From Minwuia sp. (GTDB lineage: Bacteria; Pseudomonadota; Alphaproteobacteria; Minwuiales; Minwuiaceae): a stretch of DNA of 36,977 bases. The notes beneath the pieces were generated by a model. It did not search any database, had not been told where the DNA came from, and saw only the letters and a program-made list of their open reading frames with translations. Positions 8,262-17,497 of the stretch are shown here, piece by piece (the first letter of the stretch is position 1; the number at the start of each line of letters is the position of its first letter). The stretch covers positions 1 through 36,977 of the forward strand of contig JARGNO010000039.1 of assembly GCA_029213165.1 (NCBI GenBank). The letters are read 5' to 3'. The position numbers were made by a program, and so were the translations under genes.

Positions 8262-9422
8262 TCAGGTCCGCCGGAACCGCGACAGCCAGTAGATTCCCCC
8301 GCCTGCGAGCAGACCCCAGAACGCTCCGCTGACGCCTGCGAAGGTGAGGCCGGAGGCGGTGACGATGAAGGTCACGATAGCCGCCTGACGATCCCGTTCC
8401 TCCTTCACCGCGCCCATGACCGCGCCGCCGAATGCGCCCAGCAGGGCCAGTCCGGCCACCGCCTCTATCAGGACCGGGGGGGCAGCGCTCACCAGCGCTG
8501 TCGCGCCTCCCGCAAACAGGCCGAACAGGATGTAGAAGCACCCGGCGACGATGGCTGCCCAGTAACGCCGCTCGGGATCGGGATGCGCGTCCTTGCCCGC
8601 ACAGAGCGCGGCGGTGATGGCAGCCAGATTCACCGCATGTCCACCGAATGGCGCGCCGATCAGGCTGAAGATGCCGGTGGCTGTGAACAGGGGGCCGGGG
8701 GCGGGGCGGTAGTCATTGACGTTCAGTACCGCGATTCCGGGGATGTTCTGCGATGCCATCGTCACGATGAACAGCGGCAGCGCCAGACCCAGTGCGGCGA
8801 GCGAGAACTCCGGCATGACAAGGACCGGTTCCGGCACGATGGCCGACATCGGGATCGGCGGCAGTTCGATGACCAGGATCAGCAGGCCCAATGCGACGGC
8901 CACGGCAGCAGGGACCGCGAGCAAGGGGCGGAAGCGGGCGACCAGTGCCCAGACCAGAAAGATCGCCAGTCCGCTGACCGGTTCTTCTGCCACGGCCTTC
9001 ACCGGGGCAAGGCAAAGTCCAAGCAGCACACCCGCGAGCATCGCATTGGCCAGGGGCGCCGGAATGCGCGCGACCGCGTTGCCGAGGGGCCGCCAGAGAC
9101 CGGCGAGGATGATCATCAGTGCCGAGATGATGAAGGCCGCAACAGCGGTCGCGAAGCCACCCTCGACAGCGGCGGAGGTGGCGAGCAGGGCGGCACCGGG
9201 GGTGGACCAGGCGATGCTGATCGGCATTCGGTAGCGCAGGCTTAGAATGATGGCTGAAACGCCCATGGCAAAGGACAGCGCCATCAGGCCGGAGGCGGCC
9301 TGGGCCGGATTCGCGCCGATGCCGCTGAGACCTGCCAGCACCACAGCGAATGAACTGGCGCAACCGACGAAGGCCGACAGCATTCCGGCGCTGGCGGCCT
9401 GCAGGCTGAAACCACGAAACAT
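8262..9422 (-). CDS. BenE-type benzoate/H+ symporter family transporter
   Basis: A 386-residue inner-membrane protein with about 11-12 hydrophobic segments and few charges. Hallmarks of the BenE family include the N-terminal SFAVVLAGLSGIGA region, ISIAWSTPGAALL (about 68-80), the MASQNIPGIAVL stretch (about 223-234) and the GAPFGGHAVNLAAITAALCAG segment, given here by position (about 256-276). The family imports benzoate or related aromatic acids with protons, but many members have unknown substrates. No aromatic-degradation genes are nearby. It begins 4 bp after the deacetylase-like gene on the same strand, so the two form an operon. Confidence 0.88.
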   Translation of the reverse strand: MFRGFSLQAASAGMLSAFVGCASSFAVVLAGLSGIGANPAQAASGLMALSFAMGVSAIILSLRYRMPISIAWSTPGAALLATSAAVEGGFATAVAAFIISALMIILAGLWRPLGNAVARIPAPLANAMLAGVLLGLCLAPVKAVAEEPVSGLAIFLVWALVARFRPLLAVPAAVAVALGLLILVIELPPIPMSAIVPEPVLVMPEFSLAALGLALPLFIVTMASQNIPGIAVLNVNDYRPAPGPLFTATGIFSLIGAPFGGHAVNLAAITAALCAGKDAHPDPERRYWAAIVAGCFYILFGLFAGGATALVSAAPPVLIEAVAGLALLGAFGGAVMGAVKEERDRQAAIVTFIVTASGLTFAGVSGAFWGLLAGGGIYWLSRFRRT

Positions 9423-9426
9423 GCGA

Positions 9427-10455
9427 TCAGTCCTTTCCGCCGGGCGTCACGAACTGCCGTCCGAACCAGTACCAGCCGCCTGTGCCGTCGGGCAGCGTGC
9501 AATTGAAGCGTGATCGGCCCGGCGGCAGCGGCGACGGTGCCTTGAACGCGATCCGGTCGGCTTCGGTTTCCAGGTCCACGGCACCGGTACCGGTCGAGTG
9601 ATAGCAGGCGACCGCAGCGGGATCGACGCCACCTCCGACGCTGAATGCGAAAGTCGGCATGGCACCTGTTTCGAGCAGCGTTTCCTCTGGCGTGGCATCG
9701 CTGACAGGCAGGGGACGTGCGCTGACTGCGGTGCGAAAACGCGAAATCTCTCCGTAGCGTTCGTTCATGGCGAATCGCGGCAGGTCGAAGCGGTCACGGC
9801 TGCGCCCGACAGCCCCGGAGTGCTGTCCGAACGCCGCCGTGAAACCCGTCTCGGCGACCGTTTTCCGCAGGCGCAGGCTGTATTCGCCGAACGGATAGGC
9901 GAAGAGGGTTGGCGACAGACCGAGTTCGGTCTTCAGGCGATCCATTCCGCGGTCGATGTCCCTGCGCGCGGCGGCCGGGTCCAGGAAGGTGACATGACCA
10001 TGGCTGGCGGTATGGGCACCAATCGTCATCCCTTCATCACGCAACTGGCGCAACTGGTCCCATGACAGGTAGCGGCGCAGACCCTGATCCACGGGATCGG
10101 TGGCCACGAACAGGGTCATGGGCCAGCCGCGCGCCTTCAGGCGGGGCCAGGCTTCGGTCATCACGGAAAGGTATGCGTCATCGGCGGTGATCGAGACGGA
10201 TTTCTCCGGCAGGTCCCCACCATTGGCCAGCGCATCCAGCACCTCAGCCAGCGGAAGCACGCTGTAGCCTTCCTCCGCCAGGTGATCCAGGTGGGCTTCG
10301 AACTGTTCCAGCCGGATATTGGTCAGCGGCACATCGTCCTCGCCGAACCGATGGTACATCAGCACAACCGCATGATCCGCAGCCAGAGCCGGGCCCGCGA
10401 CGAGGAAGAGCAGCAACGCAGCCCAGCAATGCCGAAGGAACATCTTCGTTGGCAT
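9427..10455 (-). CDS. Secreted polysaccharide deacetylase-family protein with altered motif 1
   Basis: A 342-residue protein with an N-terminal signal peptide (hydrophobic 11-21, probable cleavage after ALA, residues 23-25). The NodB/polysaccharide deacetylase domain covers about residues 28-245. Motif 1, normally TFDDG, reads SITADDAY (88-95): both aspartates are kept (D92, D93), but the phenylalanine and glycine are alanines. Motif 2 is HTASH (148-152), with both metal histidines, and motif 3 is YPFGEYS (187-193). A further ~85-residue C-terminal domain has Cys284 and Cys319 and looks beta-rich. The start at 10455 has GAAGGG about 8 nt upstream; M5 is an alternative. It is probably periplasmic and acts on an N- or O-acetylated glycan. 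Its operon partner is a BenE-type transporter. Confidence 0.86.
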   Translation of the reverse strand: MPTKMFLRHCWAALLLFLVAGPALAADHAVVLMYHRFGEDDVPLTNIRLEQFEAHLDHLAEEGYSVLPLAEVLDALANGGDLPEKSVSITADDAYLSVMTEAWPRLKARGWPMTLFVATDPVDQGLRRYLSWDQLRQLRDEGMTIGAHTASHGHVTFLDPAAARRDIDRGMDRLKTELGLSPTLFAYPFGEYSLRLRKTVAETGFTAAFGQHSGAVGRSRDRFDLPRFAMNERYGEISRFRTAVSARPLPVSDATPEETLLETGAMPTFAFSVGGGVDPAAVACYHSTGTGAVDLETEADRIAFKAPSPLPPGRSRFNCTLPDGTGGWYWFGRQFVTPGGKD

Positions 10456-10567
10456 GTTCGTAACCCTTCTTTGCTGTATATGCAGGGGCGGCGGCTGCGC
10501 TGAGACACGTCGGGACTATTACCAGTCACATCAGCGCCGGGGAACGCCTGCAGGGAAGGAAACTGTC

Positions 10568-11158
10568 ATGTCGCAGATGCTCAACGACGCCGGAATGGAT
10601 CTGATCTTCCGCAACGCGCGGACACACAACGCCTGGACCGACAAGCCGGTGAGCGAAGTCACGTTGCGCGCACTCTATGACCTTATGCGCAACGGGCCGA
10701 CCAGCGCCAATGGCTCGCCGGCACGGCTGTTGTTCCTGACAACCGAAGAGGCGAAGCTGCGGCTGAAGCCTGCCCTGTCGGAGGGCAACATGGCCAAGAC
10801 GCTTGCGGCCCCGGTGACGGTGATCGTGGCCCACGACCTGAAATTCTATGAGCTGATGCCGAAGCTGTTTCCGCATGAGCCGGATGCGAAGAACTGGTTC
10901 AAGGCACCGGAGGTGGCGCAGGTGACAGCCTTCCGGAACGGCTCCCTGCAGGGGGCCTACATGATGATTGCCGCCCGTGCTGTCGGACTGGATTGCGGAC
11001 CGATGAGCGGCTTCGACAATGCGGTTCTGGATCAGGAATTCTTTCCCGACGGGCAGGTGAAGTCGAATTTCCTCTGCAATCTCGGCCATGGCGACCCGGA
11101 AGGACTGTTCCCGCGCAGCCCGCGTCTGGAGTTCGAGGAAGCCTGCGAGATCCTCTAG
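10568..11158 (+). CDS. Nitroreductase family protein, RutE/HadB-like (malonic semialdehyde reductase type)
   Basis: A 196-residue FMN-dependent nitroreductase-fold protein. The pattern [16 protein letters not shown] (about 43-58), the [23 protein letters not shown] region (about 120-142) and the terminal [14 protein letters not shown] match the RutE/HadB subgroup. That subgroup reduces malonic semialdehyde to 3-hydroxypropionate in pyrimidine catabolism. No other rut genes are present, so the physiological substrate is uncertain. The ATG at 10568 is preceded by GGAAGGAA (10554-10561). The frame is open further upstream, but that part reads as non-coding. It stands divergent from the deacetylase operon and 25 bp before tsaB. 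Confidence 0.87.
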   Translation: MSQMLNDAGMDLIFRNARTHNAWTDKPVSEVTLRALYDLMRNGPTSANGSPARLLFLTTEEAKLRLKPALSEGNMAKTLAAPVTVIVAHDLKFYELMPKLFPHEPDAKNWFKAPEVAQVTAFRNGSLQGAYMMIAARAVGLDCGPMSGFDNAVLDQEFFPDGQVKSNFLCNLGHGDPEGLFPRSPRLEFEEACEIL

Positions 11159-11183
11159 GGTCTCCGCGCGTGATGCACCGACC

Positions 11184-11849
11184 GTGATCCTCGCCATCGA
11201 TACCGCCTCCCGTGCCCTGTCCATCGCCCTGGGCGACAGTCGGGGTGTGGCCTTCGCCGCGCACCAGATGCGGTCGCGCGGGCAGGCGGAGAACCTGATG
11301 CCGATGATCGAACGCGGGTTCCTTGCGACCGGGTTCTCCGCTGATGACCTGAAAGGACTGGCGGTGACCGTGGGACCGGGGACCTTCACCGGTCTGCGTA
11401 TCGGTCTTGCTGCGGCACGGGCAATGCGCGTGGCGCTGGGGATTCCCTTGCTTGGCATGACAGCGCTGGAAGTGCTGGCGGCTGGCGCGGCGCGGCGGTT
11501 TCCGGACCGGCCGGTGCTGGCGGCGCTGGATGCCCGTCGCGACCAGGTCTATGCGCAGATGTTCCGCCGCGCGGTGCCCCCCTTCGCCGAATGCTGGTCG
11601 GCTCCCCTGGCTGTGTCGGCGAAGGATGCGGCCATGATGGCTGTGCCGGGAACGGTCCTGGCCGGGAACGGTGCCGCTCTGGTTGCGCCACATGTTGAAG
11701 GTGAAACGGTCGTCCTCGACACGGTGGAGCCGGACGCGCGAGATCTGCTCTTGCTGGCTGTGGCGCGTCCGCTGCCGTCCTGGCCGATCCCGGCACCCGG
11801 TCCGCTCTATCTGCGTGCGCCGGACGCAAAACTGCCGACACGGCGATGA
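11184..11849 (+). CDS. tsaB: tRNA threonylcarbamoyladenosine biosynthesis protein TsaB
   Basis: A 221-residue ASKHA-fold protein. The N-terminal ILAIDTASRALSIAL strand-turn (2-16) and the VGPGTFTGLRIGLAAARA segment (about 66-83) are diagnostic of TsaB. TsaB partners TsaD and TsaE to place threonylcarbamoyl on A37 of ANN-decoding tRNAs in the cytoplasm. The start is taken as GTG 11184, where homology begins; no convincing Shine-Dalgarno is seen. The frame is open back to 11088, but that part overlaps the previous gene out of frame. The stop overlaps the rimI ATG by 4 bp, the common tsaB–rimI arrangement. Confidence 0.92.
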   Translation: MILAIDTASRALSIALGDSRGVAFAAHQMRSRGQAENLMPMIERGFLATGFSADDLKGLAVTVGPGTFTGLRIGLAAARAMRVALGIPLLGMTALEVLAAGAARRFPDRPVLAALDARRDQVYAQMFRRAVPPFAECWSAPLAVSAKDAAMMAVPGTVLAGNGAALVAPHVEGETVVLDTVEPDARDLLLLAVARPLPSWPIPAPGPLYLRAPDAKLPTRR

Positions 11850-12310
11850 AACCGGTTACCGAGGTTGTGGGAATTGCGGCGGCGGAGCTTCTGGCGGAAC
11901 TGCACGCCCGCAGTGTCCCGAAGCCCTGGGATGCCCGCGCCTTCGCGGATCTTCTTGCCATGCCGGGAGCGTTTGCGCTGATCGCCGGAAGCCATGAACC
12001 GGTCGGCTTCATCCTGATGCGCCAGGTCGCTGATGAGGCGGAGGTGATCATGGTTGCTGTCGCGCCACTAGCGCGGCGTCAGGGTATTGCGCGGGTCCTC
12101 CTGGATGATGCAATCAGGCAGTTGCAGGGCATTGCGCAGGTTTTTCTGGAAGTTGCGACCGACAACAGCGCAGCCATTGCGCTGTACGAGGGGGCGGGCT
12201 TCGGCAAGGTCGGTGTCAGGCGTGATTACTACACCGATGCGGCTGGCCAGAAGACGGATGCGCTTGTCATGCGTCTGACGCCAGCCCTTCCTTGCCGCGA
12301 ACCGGACTGA
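11846..12310 (+). CDS. rimI: Ribosomal-protein-alanine N-acetyltransferase RimI (GNAT family)
   Basis: A 154-residue GNAT acetyltransferase. Acetyl-CoA-binding motif A is VAPLARRQGIARVLL (about 71-85) with the RRQGIA pyrophosphate loop. Motif B is the NSAAIALYEGAGF segment with VRRDYY after it, as in RimI. RimI acetylates the N-terminal alanine of ribosomal protein S18; related enzymes may have other targets. Pairing with tsaB supports the RimI assignment. The ATG overlaps the tsaB stop (ATGA). Confidence 0.88.
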   Translation: MKPVTEVVGIAAAELLAELHARSVPKPWDARAFADLLAMPGAFALIAGSHEPVGFILMRQVADEAEVIMVAVAPLARRQGIARVLLDDAIRQLQGIAQVFLEVATDNSAAIALYEGAGFGKVGVRRDYYTDAAGQKTDALVMRLTPALPCREPD

Positions 12311-12320
12311 GCACTATACA
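12292..12320 (+). promoter_or_regulatory. Candidate promoter of fur
   Basis: TTGCCG (12292-12297), a 17-nt spacer and TATACA (12315-12320) each match 4 of 6 sigma-70 consensus bases. They would place the transcription start near 12327, about 22 nt before the fur ATG. The -35 element lies inside the end of rimI. Confidence 0.42.
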
Positions 12321-12348
12321 TTCCCCAAAAGAGCAACAGGCGGGGGCC

Positions 12349-12777
12349 ATGGATTCCACATTGGCGCAGAAGTGCATCGAACAGGGCATGCGGATGACCG
12401 ACCAGCGCCGCGTGATCGCGCATGTGCTGTCGACCGCGGAGGACCATCCGGACGTGGAGCAACTCTACGAGAGGTCCAGCGCCATCGACCCCCGCATCTC
12501 GATCGCGACGGTCTATCGGACCGTGCGCATGTTCGAGGAGGCGGGGATTCTCGAGCGGCATGACTTCGGGGATGGTCGCGCACGCTACGAGGAAGCGAAC
12601 GACGAACATCATGACCATCTGATCGACGTGAACTCGGGGGAAGTGATCGAGTTCACGAACGAGAAGATCGAGGAACTGCAGCGTATCGTGGCCCGGGAAC
12701 TGGGTTATGAACTGGTCGATCACCGGCTGGAGCTCTTTGGGACCCGCATCGGTCGCAAGCAGGGATCAAAGGACTGA
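12349..12777 (+). CDS. fur: Fur family metal-responsive transcriptional regulator (Fur/Mur type)
   Basis: A 142-residue Fur protein. The winged-helix DNA-recognition helix is ISIATVYRTVRMFEEAG (50-66). Regulatory metal ligands sit at the same numbers as in E. coli Fur: H33, E81, H88, H90 and E101, with H87, D89, E108 and H125 for the second site. The CxxC structural-zinc pair (Cys93/Cys96 in E. coli) is absent; the segment reads LIDVNSGEVIEF (91-102). Loss of these cysteines is typical of alphaproteobacterial Fur/Mur proteins, so the sensed metal may be iron or manganese. It is not Irr-like, since no extra histidine heme motif is seen. The ATG at 12349 has a GGCGGGGG purine run just upstream. 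The stop overlaps the plsC-type start (TGATG). Confidence 0.9.
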   Translation: MDSTLAQKCIEQGMRMTDQRRVIAHVLSTAEDHPDVEQLYERSSAIDPRISIATVYRTVRMFEEAGILERHDFGDGRARYEEANDEHHDHLIDVNSGEVIEFTNEKIEELQRIVARELGYELVDHRLELFGTRIGRKQGSKD

Positions 12778-13556
12778 TGCGGACCGCCTATATCACGGCG
12801 ATTATCCTGTTCCTGATCCTCTTCACCCTGGTCATCATGCCGCCCCATCTGCTGGGCATCCTGTTTGGCTGGCGGATTTCGCGATACATCCCGCAACTCT
12901 GGCACCAGGTGGCCTTCCGTCTTCTGCGGCTGAAGATCCGTATCGAGGGAACGCCGGTTCGCAGTGAAGGGGTGCTGTACGTCAGCAATCATGTTTCATG
13001 GGTCGACATCGTCGTCATGGGGGCAACCCTGCCTGCCAGTTTTGTCGCGAAGCGCGAAGTCGGCACCTGGCCTGTCATCAAGTGGCTCGCAAACCTGCAG
13101 CGCACTGTCTACGTCAGCCGTGACCGCAAGACGGCGGACAAGGAACGCAAGGCGATGGAGGCCCGGCTTGCCCGTGGTGACAGCCTCATCCTGTTCCCGG
13201 AAGGCACATCCGGCGACGGTCTGCGGATCCAGGAGTTCCGCTCCGCCTTCTTCGCGCTGGCGGACCTTCAGGTCGATGGACATCCGGTGAAAGTGCAGCC
13301 GATCTCGCTCACCTATACCCGTGTCGACGGCTTTCCGGTGACCCGCCGGTCGATGCCGCAGGTCGCCTGGTACGGCGACATGGACCTGGCCCCGCACCTG
13401 AAGAACTACCTCTACGGTGGCCCCTATGAGGTTCGCCTGAAATTCCATGAACCGGTCACCCTGGAAACGATCGGCAACCGCAAGAAGCTGGCGAGCTACT
13501 GCCGAGAGAAGGTCGTGGAGGGCAACTCGGAGGCATTGAGCGCCTCCGCAACTTGA
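12777..13556 (+). CDS. plsC: 1-acyl-sn-glycerol-3-phosphate acyltransferase (PlsC family)
   Basis: A 259-residue membrane-associated acyltransferase. One N-terminal hydrophobic segment (about residues 5-30) precedes the catalytic NHVSWVD (HX4D) motif at about residues 71-77. The substrate-binding FPEGTS motif is at about 141-146. Members transfer a fatty acyl chain to the 2-position of lysophosphatidic acid in phospholipid synthesis; some alphaproteobacterial members (OlsA-like) make ornithine lipids instead. It overlaps fur by 1 bp, so expression is probably linked to fur. Confidence 0.87.
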   Translation: MRTAYITAIILFLILFTLVIMPPHLLGILFGWRISRYIPQLWHQVAFRLLRLKIRIEGTPVRSEGVLYVSNHVSWVDIVVMGATLPASFVAKREVGTWPVIKWLANLQRTVYVSRDRKTADKERKAMEARLARGDSLILFPEGTSGDGLRIQEFRSAFFALADLQVDGHPVKVQPISLTYTRVDGFPVTRRSMPQVAWYGDMDLAPHLKNYLYGGPYEVRLKFHEPVTLETIGNRKKLASYCREKVVEGNSEALSASAT

Positions 13557-13651
13557 CTTGACCCCAATGCCTGATACATGTCCCGGCTTTCAGGCGGTGC
13601 GGATGCCGGGTGCCGGTCTTCCGTCCGCCAGTCCAGTGTGAAACAGCAGGC

Positions 13652-15016
13652 GTGACCCGAAAACTCTTCATCAAGACCTATGGCTGCCAGATGAACGTCT
13701 ACGACTCGGAGCGTATGGCGGATATCCTGGCGCCGCTGGGGTATGCGGAGACCGGCACCCCCGATGACGCCGACATGGTCATCCTCAACACCTGCCACAT
13801 CCGGGAAAAGGCGGCGGAGAAGGTCTTTTCCGAACTCGGTCGTATCCGCAAGCTGAAGGATCGCCGCCGCGCCGCCGGCTCCGACATGGTGATCGGTGTC
13901 GCCGGTTGTGTGGCGCAGGCCGAAGGCGACGAGATCGTCCGCCGGGCACCCTTCGTGGATATCGTCTTCGGGCCGCAGAGCTATCAGCACCTGCCGGAAA
14001 TGGTGGCACGCGCCGCGCGGGCGAATGGTCAGCCGGTGCTGGAGACCGATTTCGAGGTCGAGGACAAGTTCGACCGTCTGGCGGAGACACCGGGCCGATC
14101 CGGTCCGACCGCCTTCCTGACGATCCAGGAAGGCTGTGACAAGTTCTGTGCCTTCTGCGTCGTGCCTTATACCCGTGGTGCCGAATATTCCCGCTCGGCT
14201 GCCGAGATCATGTCGGAAGCCAGACGGCTTGTGGCATCCGGTGCCGTGGAGATCACGCTGCTGGGCCAGAACGTCAATGCCTGGCACGGGGCCGGGACAG
14301 ACGGTGGTGCCGACTGGGCGCTGGGGCGACTGGTGCGGGAACTGGCGGAGATCGATGGTCTGCAGCGCATCCGGTACACGACGTCTCATCCGCTGGAGAT
14401 GACAGCCGATCTGATCAGTGCCCATGCAGAGGTTCCGGCCCTGATGCCGTACCTGCATCTGCCGGTGCAGGCCGGGTCTGACCGGATCCTGCAGGCAATG
14501 AACCGCCGACACGACCGCGACACCTATTTTCGCATTGTCGACAAGCTGCGTGACGCGCGACCGGACCTTGCCCTGTCGTCTGATTTCATTGTCGGATTTC
14601 CAGGCGAAACCGACCGGGATTTTGCCGATACACTGAATCTCGTCACGCGGGTGAAATATGCGCAGGCCTATTCTTTCAAGTACAGCCCGCGCCCCGGAAC
14701 CCCGGCGGCGGCGGAGAGCGTGCAGGTCGCGGAATCGGTGAAGGACGAGCGGTTGCAGTCACTGCAGGCCCTGATCAACGAACAGCAGGCTGCCTTCAAT
14801 GCCGACTCGGCGGGCCGCATGATGCCGGTACTGCTGGAAAGGGATGGACGTCATGCCGGGCAGCTTGTCGGACGCAGTCCCTACATGCAGGCCGTGCATC
14901 TGGATGCGCCCGCGACCTTGCGCAACCGGATTGTAGACGTCACCATCATCGAAGGGCGAGCCAACAGTCTTTCCGGCCGTCTCGCCCGGGACCCGAACGC
15001 AGTGAACGCCGCCTGA
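13652..15016 (+). CDS. miaB: tRNA-2-methylthio-N6-dimethylallyladenosine synthase MiaB
   Basis: A 454-residue radical-SAM methylthiotransferase. The N-terminal UPF0004 domain has the three auxiliary-cluster cysteines in [18 protein letters not shown] and [10 protein letters not shown]. The radical SAM CxxxCxxC is in [22 protein letters not shown] domain forms the C-terminus. It adds the methylthio group to i6A37 of tRNA. GTG 13652 was chosen because the protein then begins [11 protein letters not shown], the usual N-terminus. An in-frame GTG at 13610 would add 14 residues, and no clear Shine-Dalgarno decides between them. It heads a run with phoH, ybeY, corC and lnt. Confidence 0.93.
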   Translation: MTRKLFIKTYGCQMNVYDSERMADILAPLGYAETGTPDDADMVILNTCHIREKAAEKVFSELGRIRKLKDRRRAAGSDMVIGVAGCVAQAEGDEIVRRAPFVDIVFGPQSYQHLPEMVARAARANGQPVLETDFEVEDKFDRLAETPGRSGPTAFLTIQEGCDKFCAFCVVPYTRGAEYSRSAAEIMSEARRLVASGAVEITLLGQNVNAWHGAGTDGGADWALGRLVRELAEIDGLQRIRYTTSHPLEMTADLISAHAEVPALMPYLHLPVQAGSDRILQAMNRRHDRDTYFRIVDKLRDARPDLALSSDFIVGFPGETDRDFADTLNLVTRVKYAQAYSFKYSPRPGTPAAAESVQVAESVKDERLQSLQALINEQQAAFNADSAGRMMPVLLERDGRHAGQLVGRSPYMQAVHLDAPATLRNRIVDVTIIEGRANSLSGRLARDPNAVNAA

Positions 15017-15037
15017 ACAGAAGGGCTGACCAAGGCT

Positions 15038-16030
15038 TTGACCACACCTGACAATGTGCGCACGTCCCAGGGCGGCCTGACGGTCGATTTCGAGGACAAT
15101 CGCCTGCTTGGTGCCCTGTTTGGCGATCATGACAGCAATCTTGCCCGGATCGAGCAGGAACTCGGCGTTTCCCTGACATCGCGCGGCAACCGCATGGTCA
15201 TCGGCGGTGATACCGCCTCTTGCGAGCGTGCGCGGGGCATCCTGCGTGCGCTTTATCAGCGGGTGGAGCAGGGCGAGCCCGTTGGCCAGCGGGAGGTAGA
15301 TGACGCCATTCGCCTGGGTCATGAAAGCGGTGTCGCCAATGGGGTTCTGATCCAGACCCGGAAACGCGCGATCAAGCCCCGTTCCCCGAACCAGATCCAC
15401 TACGCGCGCAATCTGATGGAGAAGGAGCTTGTGTTCGGCATTGGTCCCGCCGGTACCGGCAAGACCTATCTGGCGGTCGCGGCGGCGGTAAGCATGATGC
15501 TGACCCATCAGGTGGACCGGATCGTGCTCTCCCGCCCTGCCGTCGAAGCGGGCGAACGGCTGGGGTTCCTGCCGGGCGACATGCGCGACAAGGTCGATCC
15601 CTATCTGCGCCCGCTGTATGATGCGTTGTATGACATGCTGCCTGCCGAACAGGTGGCGAAGAAGCTGGAGACCGGTGAGATCGAGGTCGCTCCGCTTGCC
15701 TTCATGCGCGGGCGGACACTTGCGAATGCCTACGTCATCCTGGACGAGGCACAGAACACGACGACCGTGCAGATGAAGATGCTGCTGACCCGGCTGGGCG
15801 AGAACTCCCGCATGGCGATCACCGGTGACCTCTCGCAGATCGATCTGCCGCGCGGCACCCGCTCGGGACTGCGCGAGGCGATGGAAGTCTTGCAGGATGT
15901 GGAGGGAATTGCCTTCACCTCTTTCGATGCGCGCGATGTCGTTCGTCATCCCATGGTCACCCGCATTGTGCGCGCCTATGCCAGTCATGAGCAGGCCGAG
16001 CTGTTCGAGGGTTCGGAGAAGCCGTCGTGA
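15038..16030 (+). CDS. PhoH family ATPase
   Basis: A 330-residue PhoH-family protein. The N-terminal ~90 residues resemble the KH-like RNA-binding part of PhoH-type proteins (RGNRMVIGGD). The P-loop GPAGTGKT starts near residue 135, LSRPAVEAGERLGFLPGD follows, and the DEAQN Walker B lies near 235-240. It is likely an RNA-associated ATPase or helicase working with YbeY in rRNA handling, as the neighbouring gene suggests. The TTG start at 15038 follows an AAGG; a GTG at 15056 is possible. It overlaps ybeY by 4 bp. Confidence 0.9.
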   Translation: MTTPDNVRTSQGGLTVDFEDNRLLGALFGDHDSNLARIEQELGVSLTSRGNRMVIGGDTASCERARGILRALYQRVEQGEPVGQREVDDAIRLGHESGVANGVLIQTRKRAIKPRSPNQIHYARNLMEKELVFGIGPAGTGKTYLAVAAAVSMMLTHQVDRIVLSRPAVEAGERLGFLPGDMRDKVDPYLRPLYDALYDMLPAEQVAKKLETGEIEVAPLAFMRGRTLANAYVILDEAQNTTTVQMKMLLTRLGENSRMAITGDLSQIDLPRGTRSGLREAMEVLQDVEGIAFTSFDARDVVRHPMVTRIVRAYASHEQAELFEGSEKPS

Positions 16031-16533
16031 GCGCCACAGCATCAGTCACGGCCCCGGTCGAGTTGCCCCAGGTCGACGTTGTGCACGCCGTCGATGGCTG
16101 GCCTGATGACGCCGACGCCGTGGTCCACCGTGCTGCGCGTGCGGTATTGTCGGGGTTCGAGGAGGCGGCATCGTTTGGCAATATCTCCGTCGCCCTGATG
16201 GACGACGCGTCGATACGCCTGCTGAACCGTGACTATCGGGGCAAGGATGCCGCGACAAATGTGCTTTCCTTCCCGGTTGAGGAAGATGACAGCTTTCTGC
16301 CACCCGGTGAGCGACTTCCGCTGGGTGACATCGCAGTGGCGCTGGAGACCGTGACGCGCGAAGCGGCCGAGGAAGACAAGACGCTGGCGGAACATCTGGC
16401 ACACATGGTTGTGCACGGAACCCTCCACCTGCTGGGTTACGATCACGAACAGGACAGCGAAGCCGAGGAGATGGAGGCGTTGGAACGTGATGTTCTCGCA
16501 AGCCTCGGTATCGCTGACCCTTACAGGACATGA
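16027..16533 (+). CDS. ybeY: Endoribonuclease YbeY (16S rRNA maturation)
   Basis: A 168-residue UPF0054 protein. The zinc motif HGTLHLLGYDH has H130, H134 and H140, and NRDYRGKDAATNVLSFP (67-83) is the conserved N-terminal segment. YbeY is a metal-dependent RNase involved in 16S rRNA 3' maturation and ribosome quality control. The GTG start overlaps the phoH stop (GTGA). An N-terminal extension of about 18 residues before the core is ordinary for alphaproteobacteria. Confidence 0.94.
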   Translation: MSATASVTAPVELPQVDVVHAVDGWPDDADAVVHRAARAVLSGFEEAASFGNISVALMDDASIRLLNRDYRGKDAATNVLSFPVEEDDSFLPPGERLPLGDIAVALETVTREAAEEDKTLAEHLAHMVVHGTLHLLGYDHEQDSEAEEMEALERDVLASLGIADPYRT

Positions 16534-16549
16534 CAGGACTGACACGCTG

Positions 16550-17497
16550 ATGAGCGATTCATCTTCCAGTATGCAGCCCCGCAACGGCGGGGCCGATGAC
16601 GAAACCGAAACAGTCACCAGGAAGGGTTCGTGGCTGGGCGATCTGGTCCGCAACCTGACGGGCAGCAGGCCGGAGGAGAACGGCTGGCGCGAAAGCCTTG
16701 AGGAATTGCTGGAAGAGCACGAGATCGGTGACGCCCAGCTGGGGCAGGAAGAGCGCCACATGCTCTCCAACATCATCTCGTTGGGTGACAAGCGCATCGA
16801 GGACGTGATGGTGCCCCGTGCCGACATCGTGGCGCTGGAACTTGGCTTGCCCCTGCAGGAGGTGGTGGAGGGCTATCTGGCCGCGCCGCATTCCCGCCTG
16901 CCGATCTACCGGGAAAATCTCGATGACATCGTCGGAATCCTGCACGTGAAGGATCTTGTCCAGCTATGGGGGCAGGAGGGGGAGGTGGATCTGGCGCCGA
17001 TCCTGCGCCAGCCGCTCGTCGTGCCGCCGTCGAAACCGGTTACCGACCTGCTGGTGGAAATGCGGGCGCAGCGCCGCCACTTCGCCATCGTGGTGGATGA
17101 ATATGGTGGTGTTGATGGCCTGGTGACGATCGAGGATCTGATCGAGGAAGTGGTCGGCGACATTCGCGATGAGCATGACACCGAGGAGGAACCGGTCTTC
17201 ATCGAACATGAGGACGGGACCATCGAGGTCGATTCCCGCTTCGAGCTGGATGATTTCGAGGCGCGGGTGGACTGCGACCTTCTGACGGATGCCGATGACG
17301 AGGAAATCGACACGCTGGGTGGTTTCATATTCGTGACGCTGGGCAGGGTGCCGAAGCGTGGCGAAGTGGTGCGCCATGACTGCGGACTGGAGTTCGAGAT
17401 CGCGGACGCCGATCCCCGGCGGATCAAGCTGCTGCGCGTCCGTCGTTTCTCCCCTTCTGCCAATGAAGGGGAGCGCGTGGAGAAGAGCGGGCTGTGA
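16550..17497 (+). CDS. corC: CorC/HlyC family protein (hemolysin-like, CBS pair + transporter-associated domain)
   Basis: A 315-residue cytoplasmic protein. A polar N-terminus (1-45) is followed by the ...[14 protein letters not shown] segment (83-96) that opens a CBS pair (about 85-205). An acidic linker leads to the C-terminal CorC_HlyC domain with [10 protein letters not shown] and a DTLGGFIF stretch. The family is linked to Mg2+/Co2+ efflux or to regulation of transport. No DUF21 membrane domain is present, so this is the short CorC form. The ATG at 16550 was chosen as the first residue with homology. The stop overlaps the lnt GTG by 4 bp. ybeY–corC–lnt is a common proteobacterial order. 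Confidence 0.9.
   Translation: MSDSSSSMQPRNGGADDETETVTRKGSWLGDLVRNLTGSRPEENGWRESLEELLEEHEIGDAQLGQEERHMLSNIISLGDKRIEDVMVPRADIVALELGLPLQEVVEGYLAAPHSRLPIYRENLDDIVGILHVKDLVQLWGQEGEVDLAPILRQPLVVPPSKPVTDLLVEMRAQRRHFAIVVDEYGGVDGLVTIEDLIEEVVGDIRDEHDTEEEPVFIEHEDGTIEVDSRFELDDFEARVDCDLLTDADDEEIDTLGGFIFVTLGRVPKRGEVVRHDCGLEFEIADADPRRIKLLRVRRFSPSANEGERVEKSGL

Noticed and set aside
13553-13580. TTGACTTGACC followed by GATACATG as a miaB promoter
   Set aside because: The -35-like box is good, but spacing to the only -10-like hexamer is 14 nt or the match is poor. Left out of the feature list.
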